Part shown: in pieces, positions 39,501 through 46,699 of the stretch
How the letters are laid out: each line of letters opens with the position of its first letter
How positions within the stretch are numbered: position 1 is the stretch's first letter
From: Actinernus sp. WN-2022
Taxonomy: Eukaryota > Cnidaria > Anthozoa > Actiniaria > Actinernidae
NCBI GenBank assembly: GCA_030867875.1
Contig: JAOWCC010001589.1
Span: 74,485,537 to 74,549,536 of the forward strand
Length of the DNA stretch: 64,000 nt
Direction of reading: 5' to 3'
Made by a program: the position numbers and the translations under genes
Notes under the pieces: generated by a model
Databases searched by the model: none
Told to the model about the DNA's origin: nothing
What the model saw: the letters and a program-made list of their open reading frames with translations, nothing else

Positions 39501-40245
39501 GCTTCTCGATGCAGATATTTAGTTACTACCAACAGTTTTACTACAGTTGCGCATTTTATTCAATTATTTTTATTGGTATTAATTGATTGTATTTTAGTTT
39601 GGTACGTAGATATTGGTTTAGATATTTTAAAGTATATTTATGATGTATTGTGACATTATTGATGTAAATAGAAGCTAAACGTCCCTCTGGAAGCATTTCA
39701 TAATGAATGAATGAATGAATGAATGAATGAATGAATGAATGAGGTGACTTTAATCTCAGACAATGGTGTTAAGGATGTCATACATTTTAGTTGTTTTATT
39801 ACACAGTTTTACAGCACACATAATGGGAAGGTCAGTTGCACAACTCTGTCCTATATGAGTAGCAAAGTTATGGACATAGCTGGTATGCAATGTCCCACAA
39901 ACAAAAGGACAGAGCCGAATTTAAGACGGCGTCTTACCTCGGACACTATGGAGTTGAACTGACTTGTATCGAACTCCCAGTCTTCTCTTGATAGGTTACA
40001 CCGTACGTTATAGTCATCTTGTCCTGGTGCGATACTACCCGTCACGTTACACGCTGTACTGTTTGAAGCACATCTCCAGGGAGGTTCGGCGGCAAGAAAG
40101 GTCGGGATCATAACTTGGATACCGTCTCTGACGATATGCATAAATGCCATGATGAAAAGCAAACGAAGTTGGTATCGACCAAAACTACCGATTTTCTCCA
40201 TGACGTCATCCACAGTAAGGGCATGTCCAGCCAGTAAGGCGGATT
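15245..40245 (-). CDS. SLC22-type organic ion transporter (MFS), nine coding exons found
   Basis: A membrane transporter of the SLC22 family (organic cation, anion, zwitterion or carnitine transport across the plasma membrane, 12 helices). Coding exons on the minus strand: 40,245-39,938; 39,179-38,951; 38,677-38,479; 37,597-37,388; 36,832-36,698; 35,491-35,397; 30,665-30,557; 30,027-29,955; 15,424-15,245. All junctions are GT/AG and keep phase, giving about 512 residues against ~550 for the family. Hallmarks in order: large extracellular loop after helix 1 with EPPWRC and N-glycosylation sites, EWDLVCD across exons 1/2, MFS motif GGILSDKFGRK, YLPESSRWLM, CGRKKTV, AELFPTVVRN, TLPETKD. The initiator exon upstream of 40,245 was not located. 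A possible AATAAA lies at 15,036-15,041, about 205 bases after the stop. Family assignment is firm; the substrate cannot be read from sequence. Confidence 0.92.
15560..17540. other. Intron 8 sequence, no recognisable gene
   Basis: AT-rich sequence with no long open frame or clear repeat boundary, within SLC22 intron 8. Confidence 0.4.
17541..18135. other. Open frames of unknown significance on both strands
   Basis: A 171-codon frame on the plus strand (17,620-18,135) is matched by two shorter frames on the minus strand (17,807-17,541 and 18,113-17,877). The minus frames would read as one broken protein containing VVDIGETLFVKFAIITH and GIMIVGQFTAKYSPG. I recognise neither reading. The length on the plus strand is the only argument for it; a decayed minus-strand gene is equally possible. 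Confidence 0.2.
18826..18895 (-). repeat. Fragment of the SINE seen at 23,795 and 35,085
   Basis: Contains ATGGTTGTTTCAGGTCTCGTT and AAATTCAGAGTTCAGAG; the plus-orientation equivalents lie at 35,085-35,190 and, inverted, at 23,795-23,900. Confidence 0.6.
19336..20741. mobile_element. Foldback element with satellite termini and TGTACA target duplication
   Basis: The left arm (19,336 to ~19,850) and right arm (~20,270 to 20,741) are inverted copies, ~500 bp each. Each end is built of tandem CCGAAATGATCCCGAA units (about seven on the left, four on the right). TGTACA flanks both ends (19,330-19,335; 20,742-20,747), and the host repeat at 24,480-24,770 lacks the element, so insertion is well supported. 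Terminal tandem repeats within long inverted arms match the general architecture of foldback elements. The central ~420 bp is unique and contains a signal-peptide exon on the minus strand. No transposase is present. Confidence 0.8.
20153..20266 (-). CDS. Candidate captured first exon encoding a signal peptide
   Basis: On the minus strand an ATG at 20,266 opens 38 codons starting M-C-R-N-T, followed by the hydrophobic run LISIALFCVFFCIFTA, a small-residue stretch A-I-V-S-G-G suitable for signal peptidase, and a polar GDNGDTPKKENIK segment. It ends at a near-consensus splice donor, AAG|GTGAGT. This is what the first coding exon of a secreted or membrane protein looks like. It lies in the unique core of the foldback element, between the inverted arms, suggesting capture of host sequence. 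No downstream exon is visible inside the element, and I do not recognise the protein. It could also be chance. Confidence 0.45.
21060..21798. other. AT-rich intronic sequence
   Basis: No recognisable gene. The motif around GCTTTCGGGTTGACCACTAC at 21,350 recurs near 22,500 and 43,860 in inverted or direct form, so it belongs to another dispersed family. Confidence 0.35.
21799..21949. repeat. Hairpin (MITE-like)
   Basis: GGTAATCAAATGGGGACGAG at the left is complementary, with few mismatches, to CTCACTATTTGATTACC-like sequence at the right. Both arms contain AAATTAGGGATAAATTTCA or its complement. Confidence 0.75.
23568..24098. mobile_element. TIR element with 7-bp target duplication GTCTAAC, carrying a SINE
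   Basis: The ends are inverted: CATAGTTAATAGAGTGGAAT on the left, complement of ATTTCACTCTATTAACTATG on the right. GTCTAAC occurs directly on both sides (23,561-23,567; 24,099-24,105). It sits inside LINE ORF1, whose two halves resume on either side. There is no transposase. A tRNA-derived SINE occupies about half of it. Confidence 0.8.
23795..24062 (-). repeat. tRNA-derived SINE
   Basis: On the minus strand: A-box-like GGGTGGCGCAATGGTTAAGC (about 24,035-24,055), B-box GGTTCGAATCC (about 23,998-24,008), then a non-tRNA body and a T-rich 3' end near 23,795. The body recurs at 35,085-35,190 and 18,826-18,895. It cannot fold as an intact tRNA and is a SINE head, not a gene. Confidence 0.75.
24480..24770 (+). 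repeat. Repeat copy lacking the foldback insertion
   Basis: Corresponds to 19,160-19,330 joined to 20,748-21,060, giving an empty-site paralogue for the foldback element. Confidence 0.65.
24818..24905. repeat. Hairpin
   Basis: GATTGGATGCTCAGCGTGCT at the left and its imperfect complement AGCACGCCGAGAATCCAATC at the right. Confidence 0.7.
25270..25310. repeat. (AAT)n microsatellite
   Basis: Perfect trinucleotide run, typical of LINE 3' tails elsewhere in this window (49,190). Confidence 0.85.
25270..25720 (-). mobile_element. Probable LINE 3' end with (ATT)n tail
   Basis: A (AAT)n run at about 25,286-25,310 (ATT on the minus strand) lies downstream of a minus-strand frame at 25,712-25,497, which ends SSRNILNLDQFKRLI, reminiscent of reverse transcriptase C-termini. 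Identity is weak. Confidence 0.35.
26368..26530. repeat. 163-bp hairpin
   Basis: CAAATAAAAGATGGTTCTCC at one end and its exact complement at the other; the stem continues through TTGTTATATAACAAAAT. Open frames on the minus strand here are the palindrome translated. It ends 4 bp before the Harbinger target site. Confidence 0.85.
26538..27236 (+). mobile_element. PIF/Harbinger deletion derivative, TAA target duplication
   Basis: Ends are inverted (AGCCCCATCCAAACGAATAA on the left; the right end complement begins AGCCCTGTCCAAACCAGTAA) and flanked by TAA on both sides (26,535-26,537; 27,237-27,239), the standard 3-bp Harbinger target duplication. Both termini carry clusters of GTAAAACAT(T/C)G. 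The interior encodes the N-terminus of a HARBI1-like nuclease and nothing more, so the element depends on a relative for movement. Confidence 0.85.
26741..27010 (+). pseudogene. HARBI1-like transposase, N-terminal fragment
   Basis: From ATG at 26,741 (M-A-A-R-L) the frame encodes a leucine/acid-rich start, then RLWIKRRDERGYFNNIVREL, and MRMSHEEFKEILTAIEHDIT. The W-x-R-x-W-x-x-x-R...L-x-x-E-L and R-M-x-x-x-x-F-x-x-x-L patterns are those of the region preceding the nuclease core in Harbinger transposases. The catalytic DDE domain is absent: after about 85 codons the frame enters the right terminal repeats. Known family members are about 350-400 residues. Confidence 0.65.
27240..27890 (+). other. 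Unassigned open frames
   Basis: A plus-strand frame continues to 27,571, encoding LSLFSEPKDHSFQDRLVD and a basic C-terminal half. Another small frame runs 27,722-27,937. Neither is recognised; both could be decayed repeat-encoded sequence. Confidence 0.2.
27895..28175 (+). repeat. SINE-like repeat
   Basis: Contains GCTCGGTCAGCTCAGTAGTT, similar to a tRNA A-box region, and a body with TCGTTCTCGAACT and GACGTAAAATCGTAGGTCCC that is echoed at 38,785-38,850 (TCGTTCTCGAACT, CACGTCTTCTTTAATAAAT, AAATCGTAGGT). Confidence 0.5.
28357..28690 (+). repeat. Tandem repeat, ~67-bp unit, five copies
   Basis: Each unit reads approximately GCGCTGCAGCTCATTATTATT, CCGCTGCAAGG, GTGTGTCTATTCATTGAATT, AATTAA(A/G)GAAT. 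It forms the outer part of the left arm of the foldback element 28,357-29,880. Confidence 0.9.
28883..29488 (-). pseudogene. Foldback-encoded ORF with Cys/His motif, one in-frame TAG
   Basis: The minus-strand frame from 29,488 to 28,883 is one reading frame of about 200 codons broken only by a TAG at about 29,303. Before the stop it reads RISSIIHLVYAALCEEP and CYGCETNHPSQR; after it, HDCLMLSEEESWNLFYD. Together these form a C-x2-C...H...H-x-C arrangement suggestive of zinc binding, spanning the stop. The C-terminal codons run into the left inverted arm, and the N-terminal ~45 codons are duplicated inverted at about 28,800-28,930. I do not recognise a named family; similar Cys/His ORFs may be transposon-borne in cnidarians, which is inference. 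Confidence 0.45.
29690..29880. repeat. Tandem repeat, ~72-bp unit, about three copies
   Basis: Units contain CCTTAATTAATTCAATGGAC, AATAGGACTGTGACGT, ATCCGAATTAATGCATATGC and CCTAAAAAATAATT. Confidence 0.85.
29955..30027 (-). CDS. SLC22 gene, exon 8 (helix 11)
   Basis: Acceptor GTCACCAG, donor GTAAGT. 73 bases encoding NVGMGTSSAAARIGSISAPF and VWL, the conserved segment after FPTVVR. A copy differing at one synonymous site is at 61,688-61,760 (+). Confidence 0.92.
30557..30665 (-). CDS. SLC22 gene, exon 7 (helix 10)
   Basis: Acceptor CCTAACAG, donor GTAAAT. Encodes FLAGRIIMAMSAKF through YSAELFPTVVR; the last Arg codon is split with exon 8. The 5' coordinate may be off by one base. Intron 6 (~4.7 kb) before it holds several repeats. 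Confidence 0.88.
30901..31257. mobile_element. Foldback MITE with ~110-bp arms
   Basis: TACTCTATGTTCTAGGCTTG at the left is exactly complementary to the right end. The stems run on through GGGTCAGGAGAGG and GGGAATCGACCCAGG. TCCT occurs on both sides (30,897-30,900; 31,258-31,261) and may be the target duplication. It lies in SLC22 intron 6. Confidence 0.75.
31260..31797. other. Intron 6 sequence, nothing recognised
   Basis: AT-rich; no ORF with a known domain. Confidence 0.3.
31798..32060 (+). repeat. Dispersed repeat, second copy of 13,903-14,170
   Basis: Starts AAAGTGCCTATGAAGTGAAAA and follows the 13,903 copy through its length with ordinary divergence. Confidence 0.65.
32060..33930. other. 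Intron 6 sequence without recognisable gene
   Basis: A 96-codon plus-strand frame at 33,488-33,778 and several shorter frames have no recognised domain. Confidence 0.3.
33933..34324 (+). other. Possible two-exon coding fragment (antisense to SLC22, in intron 6)
   Basis: On the plus strand an open stretch ends YEGQPQVTVNDAIIKAIM, then LKEINSS, at a strong donor (34,070|GTAAGT). A good acceptor (CCTTTTCTAG|34,249) resumes the frame with YQGDHFAENLVASIENRK and a stop at 34,324. Splice sites and phase agree, but I do not recognise the protein, and upstream exons were not found. Chance pairing is possible. Confidence 0.25.
34214..34636 (-). other. 140-codon open frame, lysine-rich start, unrecognised
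   Basis: The minus-strand frame has a basic segment (VSSKKKKKLKTGKFRPTKK) followed by SLASSDKGSWFKQKQWPSEE and a serine/threonine-rich middle. It overlaps the plus-strand exon candidate at 34,249-34,324. It could be the start of a transposon-encoded protein, but no domain confirms this. Confidence 0.2.
34936..35028 (-). repeat. Fragment of the 13,903/31,798 repeat
   Basis: The minus strand begins AAGTGCCTATGAAGTGAAT and follows the other copies through CTTCATTTAGTC-like sequence to GGAGAGCGCGAACATGAT. Confidence 0.6.
35085..35190 (+). repeat. SINE fragment (same family as 23,795-24,062)
   Basis: TTTCTAACGAGACCTGAATC, GGCTGATCAAAGCAAGGACC and CAGATCGAATTGGAATTTAG match the SINE body nearly base for base; the tRNA-like head is missing. 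Confidence 0.75.
35397..35491 (-). CDS. SLC22 gene, exon 6 (loop 8-9 and helix 9)
   Basis: Acceptor TTCGTAG, donor GTACTA. Encodes CGRKKTVIIGLIAASI, the second MFS repeat of the [R/K]-G-R-[R/K] motif, followed by helix 9. Phase fits exons 5 and 7 exactly. Confidence 0.88.
35960..36095. repeat. Hairpin
   Basis: ACACGGTGGTTTGAAGATAT at the left and its near complement at the right (ATATCTTCGCACCACCGTGT). The inner stem GAAGTTTATCCTCTCGAGTC is exactly mirrored except for two bases. Loop contains GTTCGCTACGCTCACTCGTG, also found as GATTCGCTGCGCTCACTCGT near 20,830. Confidence 0.8.
36698..36832 (-). CDS. SLC22 gene, exon 5 (helices 7-8)
   Basis: Acceptor TCCTACAG, donor GTACGG. Encodes LVYYGVSFGAGSFGGNRYL and VSIVELPSNW, matching helices 7-8 of the family. 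Only 45 codons and hidden within a longer non-coding stretch, so easy to miss. Confidence 0.88.
37388..37597 (-). CDS. SLC22 gene, exon 4 (central cytoplasmic loop)
   Basis: Acceptor TGTTCAG, donor GTAAGT. Begins with YLPESSRWLM, the diagnostic SLC22 motif after helix 6, and carries the charged intracellular loop up to helix 7 (IVNWIC). Confidence 0.92.
37945..38290 (+). repeat. tRNA-derived SINE
   Basis: B-box-like GGGGTTAGAATCCC (37,990-38,003) with a preceding TTAGTTCAGGTGGCAGAGCA head, then the body shared with 10,305-10,545. It lies in SLC22 intron 3. Confidence 0.7.
38479..38677 (-). CDS. SLC22 gene, exon 3 (helices 4-6)
   Basis: Acceptor AACCAG, donor GTATGT. Contains EYVGVRHRAMAGT and the helix-6 segment VPGLLQIFVWW. 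The final Trp codon is split with exon 4. Confidence 0.9.
38951..39179 (-). CDS. SLC22 gene, exon 2 (helices 2-3)
   Basis: Acceptor TTTCAG, donor GTAAGT. Starts WDLVCD and contains the MFS loop 2-3 signature GGILSDKFGRK, then a hydrophobic helix and the start of helix 4 (LLRGLIGVCIG). Confidence 0.92.
39255..39741 (+). mobile_element. LINE 3' fragment with (AATG)n tail
   Basis: The plus strand encodes the reverse transcriptase C-terminus in two frames: MNGLAPPYLLYKFNKRS, then RHSNGLDIPLCRTAVGQQA and TYREVKLWNSLA. These are the usual last conserved segments of CR1/L2-like polymerases. A 3' UTR and an AATG repeat (39,702-39,741) end the copy. It is 5'-truncated, frameshifted, and antisense within SLC22 intron 1. 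Confidence 0.75.
39702..39741 (+). repeat. (AATG)n microsatellite, LINE tail
   Basis: About ten perfect tetranucleotide copies. Confidence 0.9.
39938..40245 (-). CDS. SLC22 gene, exon 1 of those found (helix 1 and extracellular loop)
   Basis: Acceptor TTCTTTTAG ahead of 40,245, donor GTAAGA after 39,938. It encodes the N-terminal DDVMEKIGSFGRYQ segment, helix 1 (LLFIMAFMHIV) and the cysteine-rich loop with EPPWRC and sites N-S-T, N-V-T and N-L-S. The frame is open back to the acceptor without an ATG in the right place, so an upstream exon must supply the start. Confidence 0.9.
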
Positions 40246-40249
40246 CTAA

Positions 40250-43200
40250 AAGAACAACATAAAATTAAACATTTTATCTTATAAATAATTATCGGGAGCA
40301 TCCTAAGAACGCGTGGTTTCATTGGCTAAAAGACATGAGCTTTAATTCCTAAATACAGGCTTCAGCTGGAAAGACACGTGGTTATAATCAAGCCAATCAG
40401 CAACGAGACGCTTTGCAAGCAGCACCAGCATGGCTTTCTTTCAACGCTCTCATCTAGCAGCATACTACACCTTGTTTATATTATATAAACAAATTATTTT
40501 TCTTAGTTTTCTTGAGCAATTGAGCAATTTTCTTTCAGCAATTTCGCCATGCTCGAAATGTTATTTTGCTTTTGGCCCTCCCCCCCCCCCCCCCCCCCCC
40601 GAAATACCAGAATGAGGAAAGAAGAGCTATACGAAATATAATGATGGACTCCAACTAACAACCTTGCAAACTGGGAACTGCTAACTCGTGAGCGCTGTCC
40701 AACTGTGTTATCTTAATTAGGGGCGGAACATTAGAAAAGTAAAGGAGGGGGTGCGGTGGAACATGTTGGCTCTATCCCGGTTTCTGGGAAACTACCCTCC
40801 CTTGGATATGCATCATTTTAGTAGTGATTAACATTAAAGGTTACGGTAAACAATAAACGATTTTGTAATTTCCGATCATTACGTAATTAACCATTTATAT
40901 AACTTTATCAATTTATTTGTGACCTCCACTGTAAAATATACCTGAAGCAGGCTGGTACTGTCCAGCCGTAATATCGTTTAAACCTCGACAAGCGTTGTAT
41001 ATGATCAGCAGTGTCTTCGGACACTTTATCGTTAATAAAATGCATTCCGGTTATACAAATATTTACGACGAGAGAGCGAGCGATTATTCTATTGTTGGTT
41101 TTCATCGTCATGACAACGCGATCGCAAAATTGGTTTGCATTTATAAAATCAAATAAAACATCTTGGTCCTTGTAGAACTACCACAAATACACTGATAACC
41201 AATATTTTGGAGCATTAGATTATTTCCTAACGGATCTGTGGGCCAATGAATGTACGTCAATTTTACAGTACTTCGTATGCGGCCGCCATCTCTGAGACAC
41301 AAACATGGCGGCCATAAAACGAAACTACAACTAAAGCTTAATTTCCCATCAAAATCAATGGGTTGAATGCAACTGTTAAATAGTTATCGAGTTAAAAAAG
41401 AAATTGACACAATTATATGGATGTAACCACGCTGGGTCGTTCTGTCATAAAATTCAAACTTTATTTACTCCGGAACAATTCCCCCTCATCGATATCAATT
41501 TTTTTGGGTAGACTTTTATTAGCGATGTCTAGAATATATACTTTGTAGGAGTTACAGTTTAGACGTCAAGTCATCAAAAACACCCTTTGCGCTAACATAA
41601 TGAAGTTCATTGTTCATTGGTTCATTAATTCGTTCATTTATCCCATACTTAAAACAATAGAACGTCATGTACAATGGTCTATTTAAATATAAGGTTGCCG
41701 GATTCTATGTTTAGGTAGAATAATAAAAATCTTGACCAGGGTTTTGTTCCTGAAAAATAAAATAAAACTGAAAATAGTCCAGAGCCCAGTCCTAGTTTTT
41801 AGCCTATGCCTGGTTAAGCTCGATACGGCGAAAATTATAATAATAATAATCTTTATTGGTTACTCAAAACACACTCCTCACAAAGCACGGTCTATGAATC
41901 CTTGGATCCTTGTAGCGGACTATCCGTTGGCATAAGGCTTTGGATCTTTATTACAAGTTATATATATCATCTGAAGAGGTTTTGTATTGGTGTGTCAGAG
42001 AGTGCTCAATACCATCGTGGTAGGGCAAGTATAATAAATGAATGAGCAGACGCAGTGACGAGTGCAGGTTCCTTAATTACAATGCGTTATATCATCAGCA
42101 AGACCTCTGTCCGTGTGTTATCTGTGTTATACTTAACATACTTATCAGCCTCAGCCTTCGGCTTCAGCAGACTGAACACAGACTTCTATCTTGACAATTT
42201 TCGCTATCATGCTCAACCTCATCCAATAATTGCTTAGTATTCGTAGTTTCAGGGACGCGATCGAAGACTATTGCTCGTTTTCACGTGACGTCATCGCTGC
42301 CATCTTGGTTGCCGTTAACAAGATTCCTCGTTCGATCAACCATGAAACCAAAATACTTATTTGTTTGATTCAACCAACATGGCCGCCACATCTTTGTTAT
42401 CTGAATCTCTGGGGATTAATTGCAAACCAGCAACCTATGAATTGAAGGTCGTCTAACTGCATGTTGGCGAAACCATTCAGGTTGTCAGTCGTACACTTAC
42501 TCCGGCCTTCTATCAGGAATTATCTGAACGGAGTTAAACTTTTTAGATATATTCGATGACGCAGACGACTCAGTAAATATTTTATCATGCATACTGTCAC
42601 TCATGGAACAGGGCTAGCTGATGCTTTACTAAAGTAAATTCCTCGCTTACTGATTTGCAGCATACAGTTACTGATGAGCATATGTAGAAACAAGATCATG
42701 GTCACTGATTGTGCATGATATGGTTAGTCTCTAGCGCGGCGCTTGCTGCAAACTCAACTGGAGTTCCTTAAAGTTAAAAGTTCCTTAAAGCTATGGTACT
42801 ATTCTGCACACTTCGTATAATTAAGCATTAACTATATCCTACCTTTTCCCTCTTCTACAATGTTCTTCATCGTTGAAGCACAGAACGTTACCAACTGAAC
42901 TTGCTCTACGGGTTTGTCAGCTATATGGTGTACCACGGCACAGAAATTATTAAGTAGCGCGTCCTTTCGGTGCGGTGTGCATGACCAATTAAAACCGTTT
43001 TTTTTCGCTTTGTGACGTTGCATAGAATTATCAGATGCATAGCCCACTTTCAATATGTGCTTCACTTGTCACGCAAAAAAGGTTTCTGTATGAGGCCCCG
43101 GGGCAAATTAATGTATTCTTTTCTCGGAGAATAGAATATATATGAGAAAGTAGGTTATTGCAGTTGACCTCGTTTCTCGCGCCAAAAAAAACGCCTGGTA

Positions 43201-43400
43201 ACAAGAGGGTCTGAACTTTTAACATGTCAGTTAAAAGTTGGGCCATTTGTTAGTTGTCAGTTTCATTCAGACCCTTTAACAATGGCTTCAGACCGAGGCT
43301 AGTTGTCTAAAACGTTGAAAAACTAGCGTCGGTTGGAACTGTTTTGAGATGTCTTCGTACATCACTCTTGTGATCCTTTCTGTTTCAAGGAACATGAAGT
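40250..43400. other. 5' side of SLC22 gene, no recognisable coding sequence
   Basis: The initiator exon should lie here or further right but could not be identified. A poly-C tract (about 40,578-40,602) and an (AAT)n tail at 41,836-41,850 are visible. Frames at 42,832-43,246 (minus) contain GFNWSCTPHRKDALLNNFC but match nothing I know. Confidence 0.4.
40578..40602 (+). repeat. Poly-C tract
   Basis: Run of about 22 cytosines; length is likely to vary between alleles or reads. Confidence 0.8.
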
Positions 43401-43409
43401 TATTTTCGG

Positions 43410-43455
43410 CAATATAATACTAATACTAATACTAATACTAATACTAATACTAATA
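43410..43455 (+). repeat. (ATACTA)n microsatellite
   Basis: Seven to eight perfect hexanucleotide copies. Confidence 0.9.
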
Positions 43456-44425
43456 ATGGTTATTTATTAATTAAAAAAAAAAACGTTCTGGATTACATGT
43501 TGAAAAACTAAGTTAATAAAATACCGTAAAGCTAAAATATAAGAGCTAAGGCTAAAATATAGAATGTCTATAGGGACCATTAATATGGCATAATTCGTTA
43601 CTACTATGAAGAACACTATATATATTTAAAAAGACATCTATTGATAAAAATGCGTTTAAAACGCTCAGTCTTCACTGCCTTGAATAAGGCATCTCCTCTA
43701 TTTCCTAATTGTCTACTCTTCTTAGGTTCATTAGTTCAAGTTCAAGTTCAATTTTATTTTGCACTATTTACAAGTTCAGTTTTAACAATTAGTAGGAAAG
43801 AGTGGAGAAAAAATAAAATAGGTATTCAAGGTTACAATTTCCAGGAAATGTGCGTAGTGGCCAAAGGAGCAAAAGCTTTCGAGTTGGCCACTACCATGAA
43901 GAAACTAAATGAGGAGAATTACCAAATGTTGCAGTCACTTAATTTTTTTAAAATACATATATGATTGAAATTGAGTTTAAACATGGTTGAGAAAAGGAAA
44001 CAAAAAAATGGAGTGTAAAAAATATATATATATATATATAGTGGGAGGAGGTCTGCCAGAGGACTAGTGAAAGAGCAACTAGTGACACTCTGCCATATCT
44101 TGTAGTCGGAAGCTTCTATGACGAAGATCTACGACTGGTGTAGCCTGCTTGAGATAACCAAATTGAATGGCTCTATTCTGGAGCCTGTCAATCCGAACAA
44201 GATACGTAGAGTAACTGGCAACCCACACACTGAAATACCATTGATATGAAAAGAGAGACATAAATAAATTAAGGAAATCTGGTGTAGATTTTCAAGAGTA
44301 CAGCCATATCTCTTATACACGCGCGGAATATACATGCGTTTTCCCGCTTTGCTCAGAAGGCTATCGAACTGCTGATTCCAAATTGTGGGATCTCTCTGGA
44401 AGCGAACTCCTACTTTAAGCAAGGC
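43410..44425 (-). mobile_element. LINE 3' half with degenerate reverse transcriptase
   Basis: The minus strand encodes RT C-terminal sequence in two overlapping frames: LLSKAGKRMYIPRVYKRYG and CTLENLHQ (44,422-44,260), then YFSVWVASYSTYLVRIDRL and QNRAIQFGYLKQATPV (44,261-44,079). This fits the standard S-K-A...Y-R...Y-A-x-x-V-W...R-I-D-R-L-Q-N-R-A order. A one-base shift separates the frames. An (ATACTA)n run at 43,410-43,455 probably marks the 3' tail. Confidence 0.65.
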
Positions 44426-44479
44426 TCTTGCTCAATGCCACGTGCTATATCTGGCGATTGCAGATGTATCGATTTCTGT

Positions 44480-44880
44480 GTTAAAGTGCCTATGAACAAT
44501 ACATTTATATTTTAGATATCAATTCTAAATCAAGTGAATAGTAGAATGGTAAAATATATTTTGCTTTGAATGATGTGCCGCTGAGTTAAGAAGGTTTTAA
44601 TATCCAAAATGCTAATTACATGACGTCAGGGGAGGTATCTGCAATCACTTCTTAGTGGTTGTGAATGGGCGTTTCTACTGATATAGGAAAACTAATTTCT
44701 AACATCATTTTATTTCAACCATGGGTGTAACACTGATAATTTGAAAAAAATAATTGTATAATAATTGTTCCTCTCTTGACGTCAAGTAATTAACTCAGCA
44801 GCACAGCATTCAAAATATATTTTACTGTTCACTTGATTTAGAATTGATATCCAAAATAAAATAAAATAAAATACTGCTTA
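44480..44880. repeat. Inverted-repeat element
   Basis: TTTAGATATCAATTCTAAAT near 44,510-44,535 is complementary to ATTTAGAATTGATATCCAAA near 44,840, with a further paired AAAATATATTTTGCTTTGAA segment. It begins with the AAAGTGCCTATGAA signature of the 13,903 family. Confidence 0.55.
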
Positions 44881-45375
44881 GTTCCAGTTCATTATTGTAG
44901 AATGGAATACACATTGGAGATTTCAGGCGCCGCTAAATAATACTTATTTAGTAAGAATGGGGAGAAAATTCGAACAGTGATAAGAATTACATCACTGATT
45001 TGAGTGCACACCGGCCTACTGACGTTAATTAATTATCAGATCAGGTTTGATATATTCCATAATTATGGCGAACAGCGTCTTTAGAAAAGAGCACGCAAAT
45101 CAGATACGACTATGACGTCATTTTACCATAATAGGTCACAAAAACGGACTGATATGCCAGCGTATTACCAGTATCAACCGGTTTAGTACACGACCGTACT
45201 TTGTTCAAAGCAAAATCACAAAAAAAAAAATCAAGTGTCGTATAATAAATCTCCAATTAGATATTTTTTTTCAGGTAATATGGACTGAAGTTTTACTCGT
45301 TGCTTGTATTTTCCTCTCCCCTGCTGGGCTCGGAAAATACGTTCGCAACTCGTAAAATATCGATATATTTTTTCC

Positions 45376-45492
45376 TTGTAGGCATTCAACATCAGCAGAA
45401 ATATCGGCGAGAGAAGGCCGGAATTAATCATAAATTCCGGCCTTGTGTCTCGCCGATATTTCTGCTAATATTGAATGCAGGCAAGGAAAAAG
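45376..45492. repeat. Near-perfect 117-bp palindrome
   Basis: TTTTTCCTTGTAGGCATTCA at the left pairs with the right end; the stem includes GCAGAAATATCGGCGAGA and GGCCGGAATT, with a tiny loop. Confidence 0.85.
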
Positions 45493-45499
45493 GCTAATT

Positions 45500-46300
45500 A
45501 GTGTACCTACATCGCTATTGGTTAAAATAACTGCGGTACGTCAGCGGTTTACCCTGTGAATACACTTATTTTTCACATACGCTTTGGTCACTGTCAATAC
45601 TCATGTGATACTTAAAATCTTTCAAAGTTGTAAATATTAAGAACGTCGGACATTTGGAAAAATAGCTGGGAATCATGGGTTATTTCGGTTTTCGCGCGAA
45701 TATTTTACTGGAAGTGAAATTTTCGCAGGTTTTACTGCTCACCAAATCTACCGTTTTTACAGCTATCCCACAATTAACTGCATGCTTGGATAGCGGGAGT
45801 TTTCGATGTAAAGTTTGATACCAAATATGTGAACCTTCGAGTGATTCCTCTGGGTAAAATCACCCTGAGATTCTCATGATTCACGAACCGGAATGGAGCA
45901 TCGTATTGGATGTTAGTTCGGTTTGTAGCGGGAGAACGGAAATGGGAAATCTTAATGGTCTGAGTGTATAATTTTGGATTACGAACGAGAACTAGGTTTA
46001 GTATGTGTATCCAGTCAGTTCAGTCCGGCAAATTGAGTAATCGATATTGGTATAGAGATATGAACTTGTCAACTTTGGGTTTAGCGTGGGTTTGCTCGTC
46101 CATAAGAAGCTTAAGGATTGAATGGCGACTTTCTTCGTAGTAGAACAGAGTGGAGAGGAAAAGCATAACACAATGCAAGCAATTGATCTAAATTTTGGCA
46201 ACAATCAGATGACTTTGGCTTGTATACTGGACTGCTGATCCGGCTCGCTTGTATTTGCAAAATTGTGAAGTCGTTCAATACATTCTTTGTAAAATCTGAG
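45500..46300. other. No recognisable gene
   Basis: Short frames only. Confidence 0.3.
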
Positions 46301-46316
46301 GACATTTTAGAGTCAC

Positions 46317-46650
46317 TTATGGTAGAAACCGCTTATGTACCACGGGCGCAATGTCCGTGGTTGTTGGCGATGGGGAGACACCGCACTTGAAACGGGGTAA
46401 AGATTTTATAGATCTTAGGTCTAAATTTGAAACTCCTCGTAAATTCCGATTTTGGTAGAGGCTAGAGAACCTTGGTTTCACGGCTTCTGAGATTATATTC
46501 GTTACTCTCAGATAATGTGGTGAATTGCGATCTGAGGTAGTGAGGCATTGAGGCATTGGTTTTATGCATACAGATCATTTCATATTTAAACGTCTGTTCA
46601 ATAGATTGTCCCAGTTTAACTCTTTGTCGTCCGATCGTGTGTGAGCTCAA
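46317..46650 (-). mobile_element. Possible LINE reverse transcriptase tail
   Basis: The minus strand reads SMPHYLRSQFTTLSESNEYN then LRSRETKVL, resembling the Y-N-L-R-S segment near the C-terminus of many non-LTR polymerases. Weak, frameshifted and without a clear 3' tail. Confidence 0.35.
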
Positions 46651-46699
46651 TTGGTGAAATCCTGAGTGCTAACTCAACCCACCCCCCTCAGTTCAAGTT

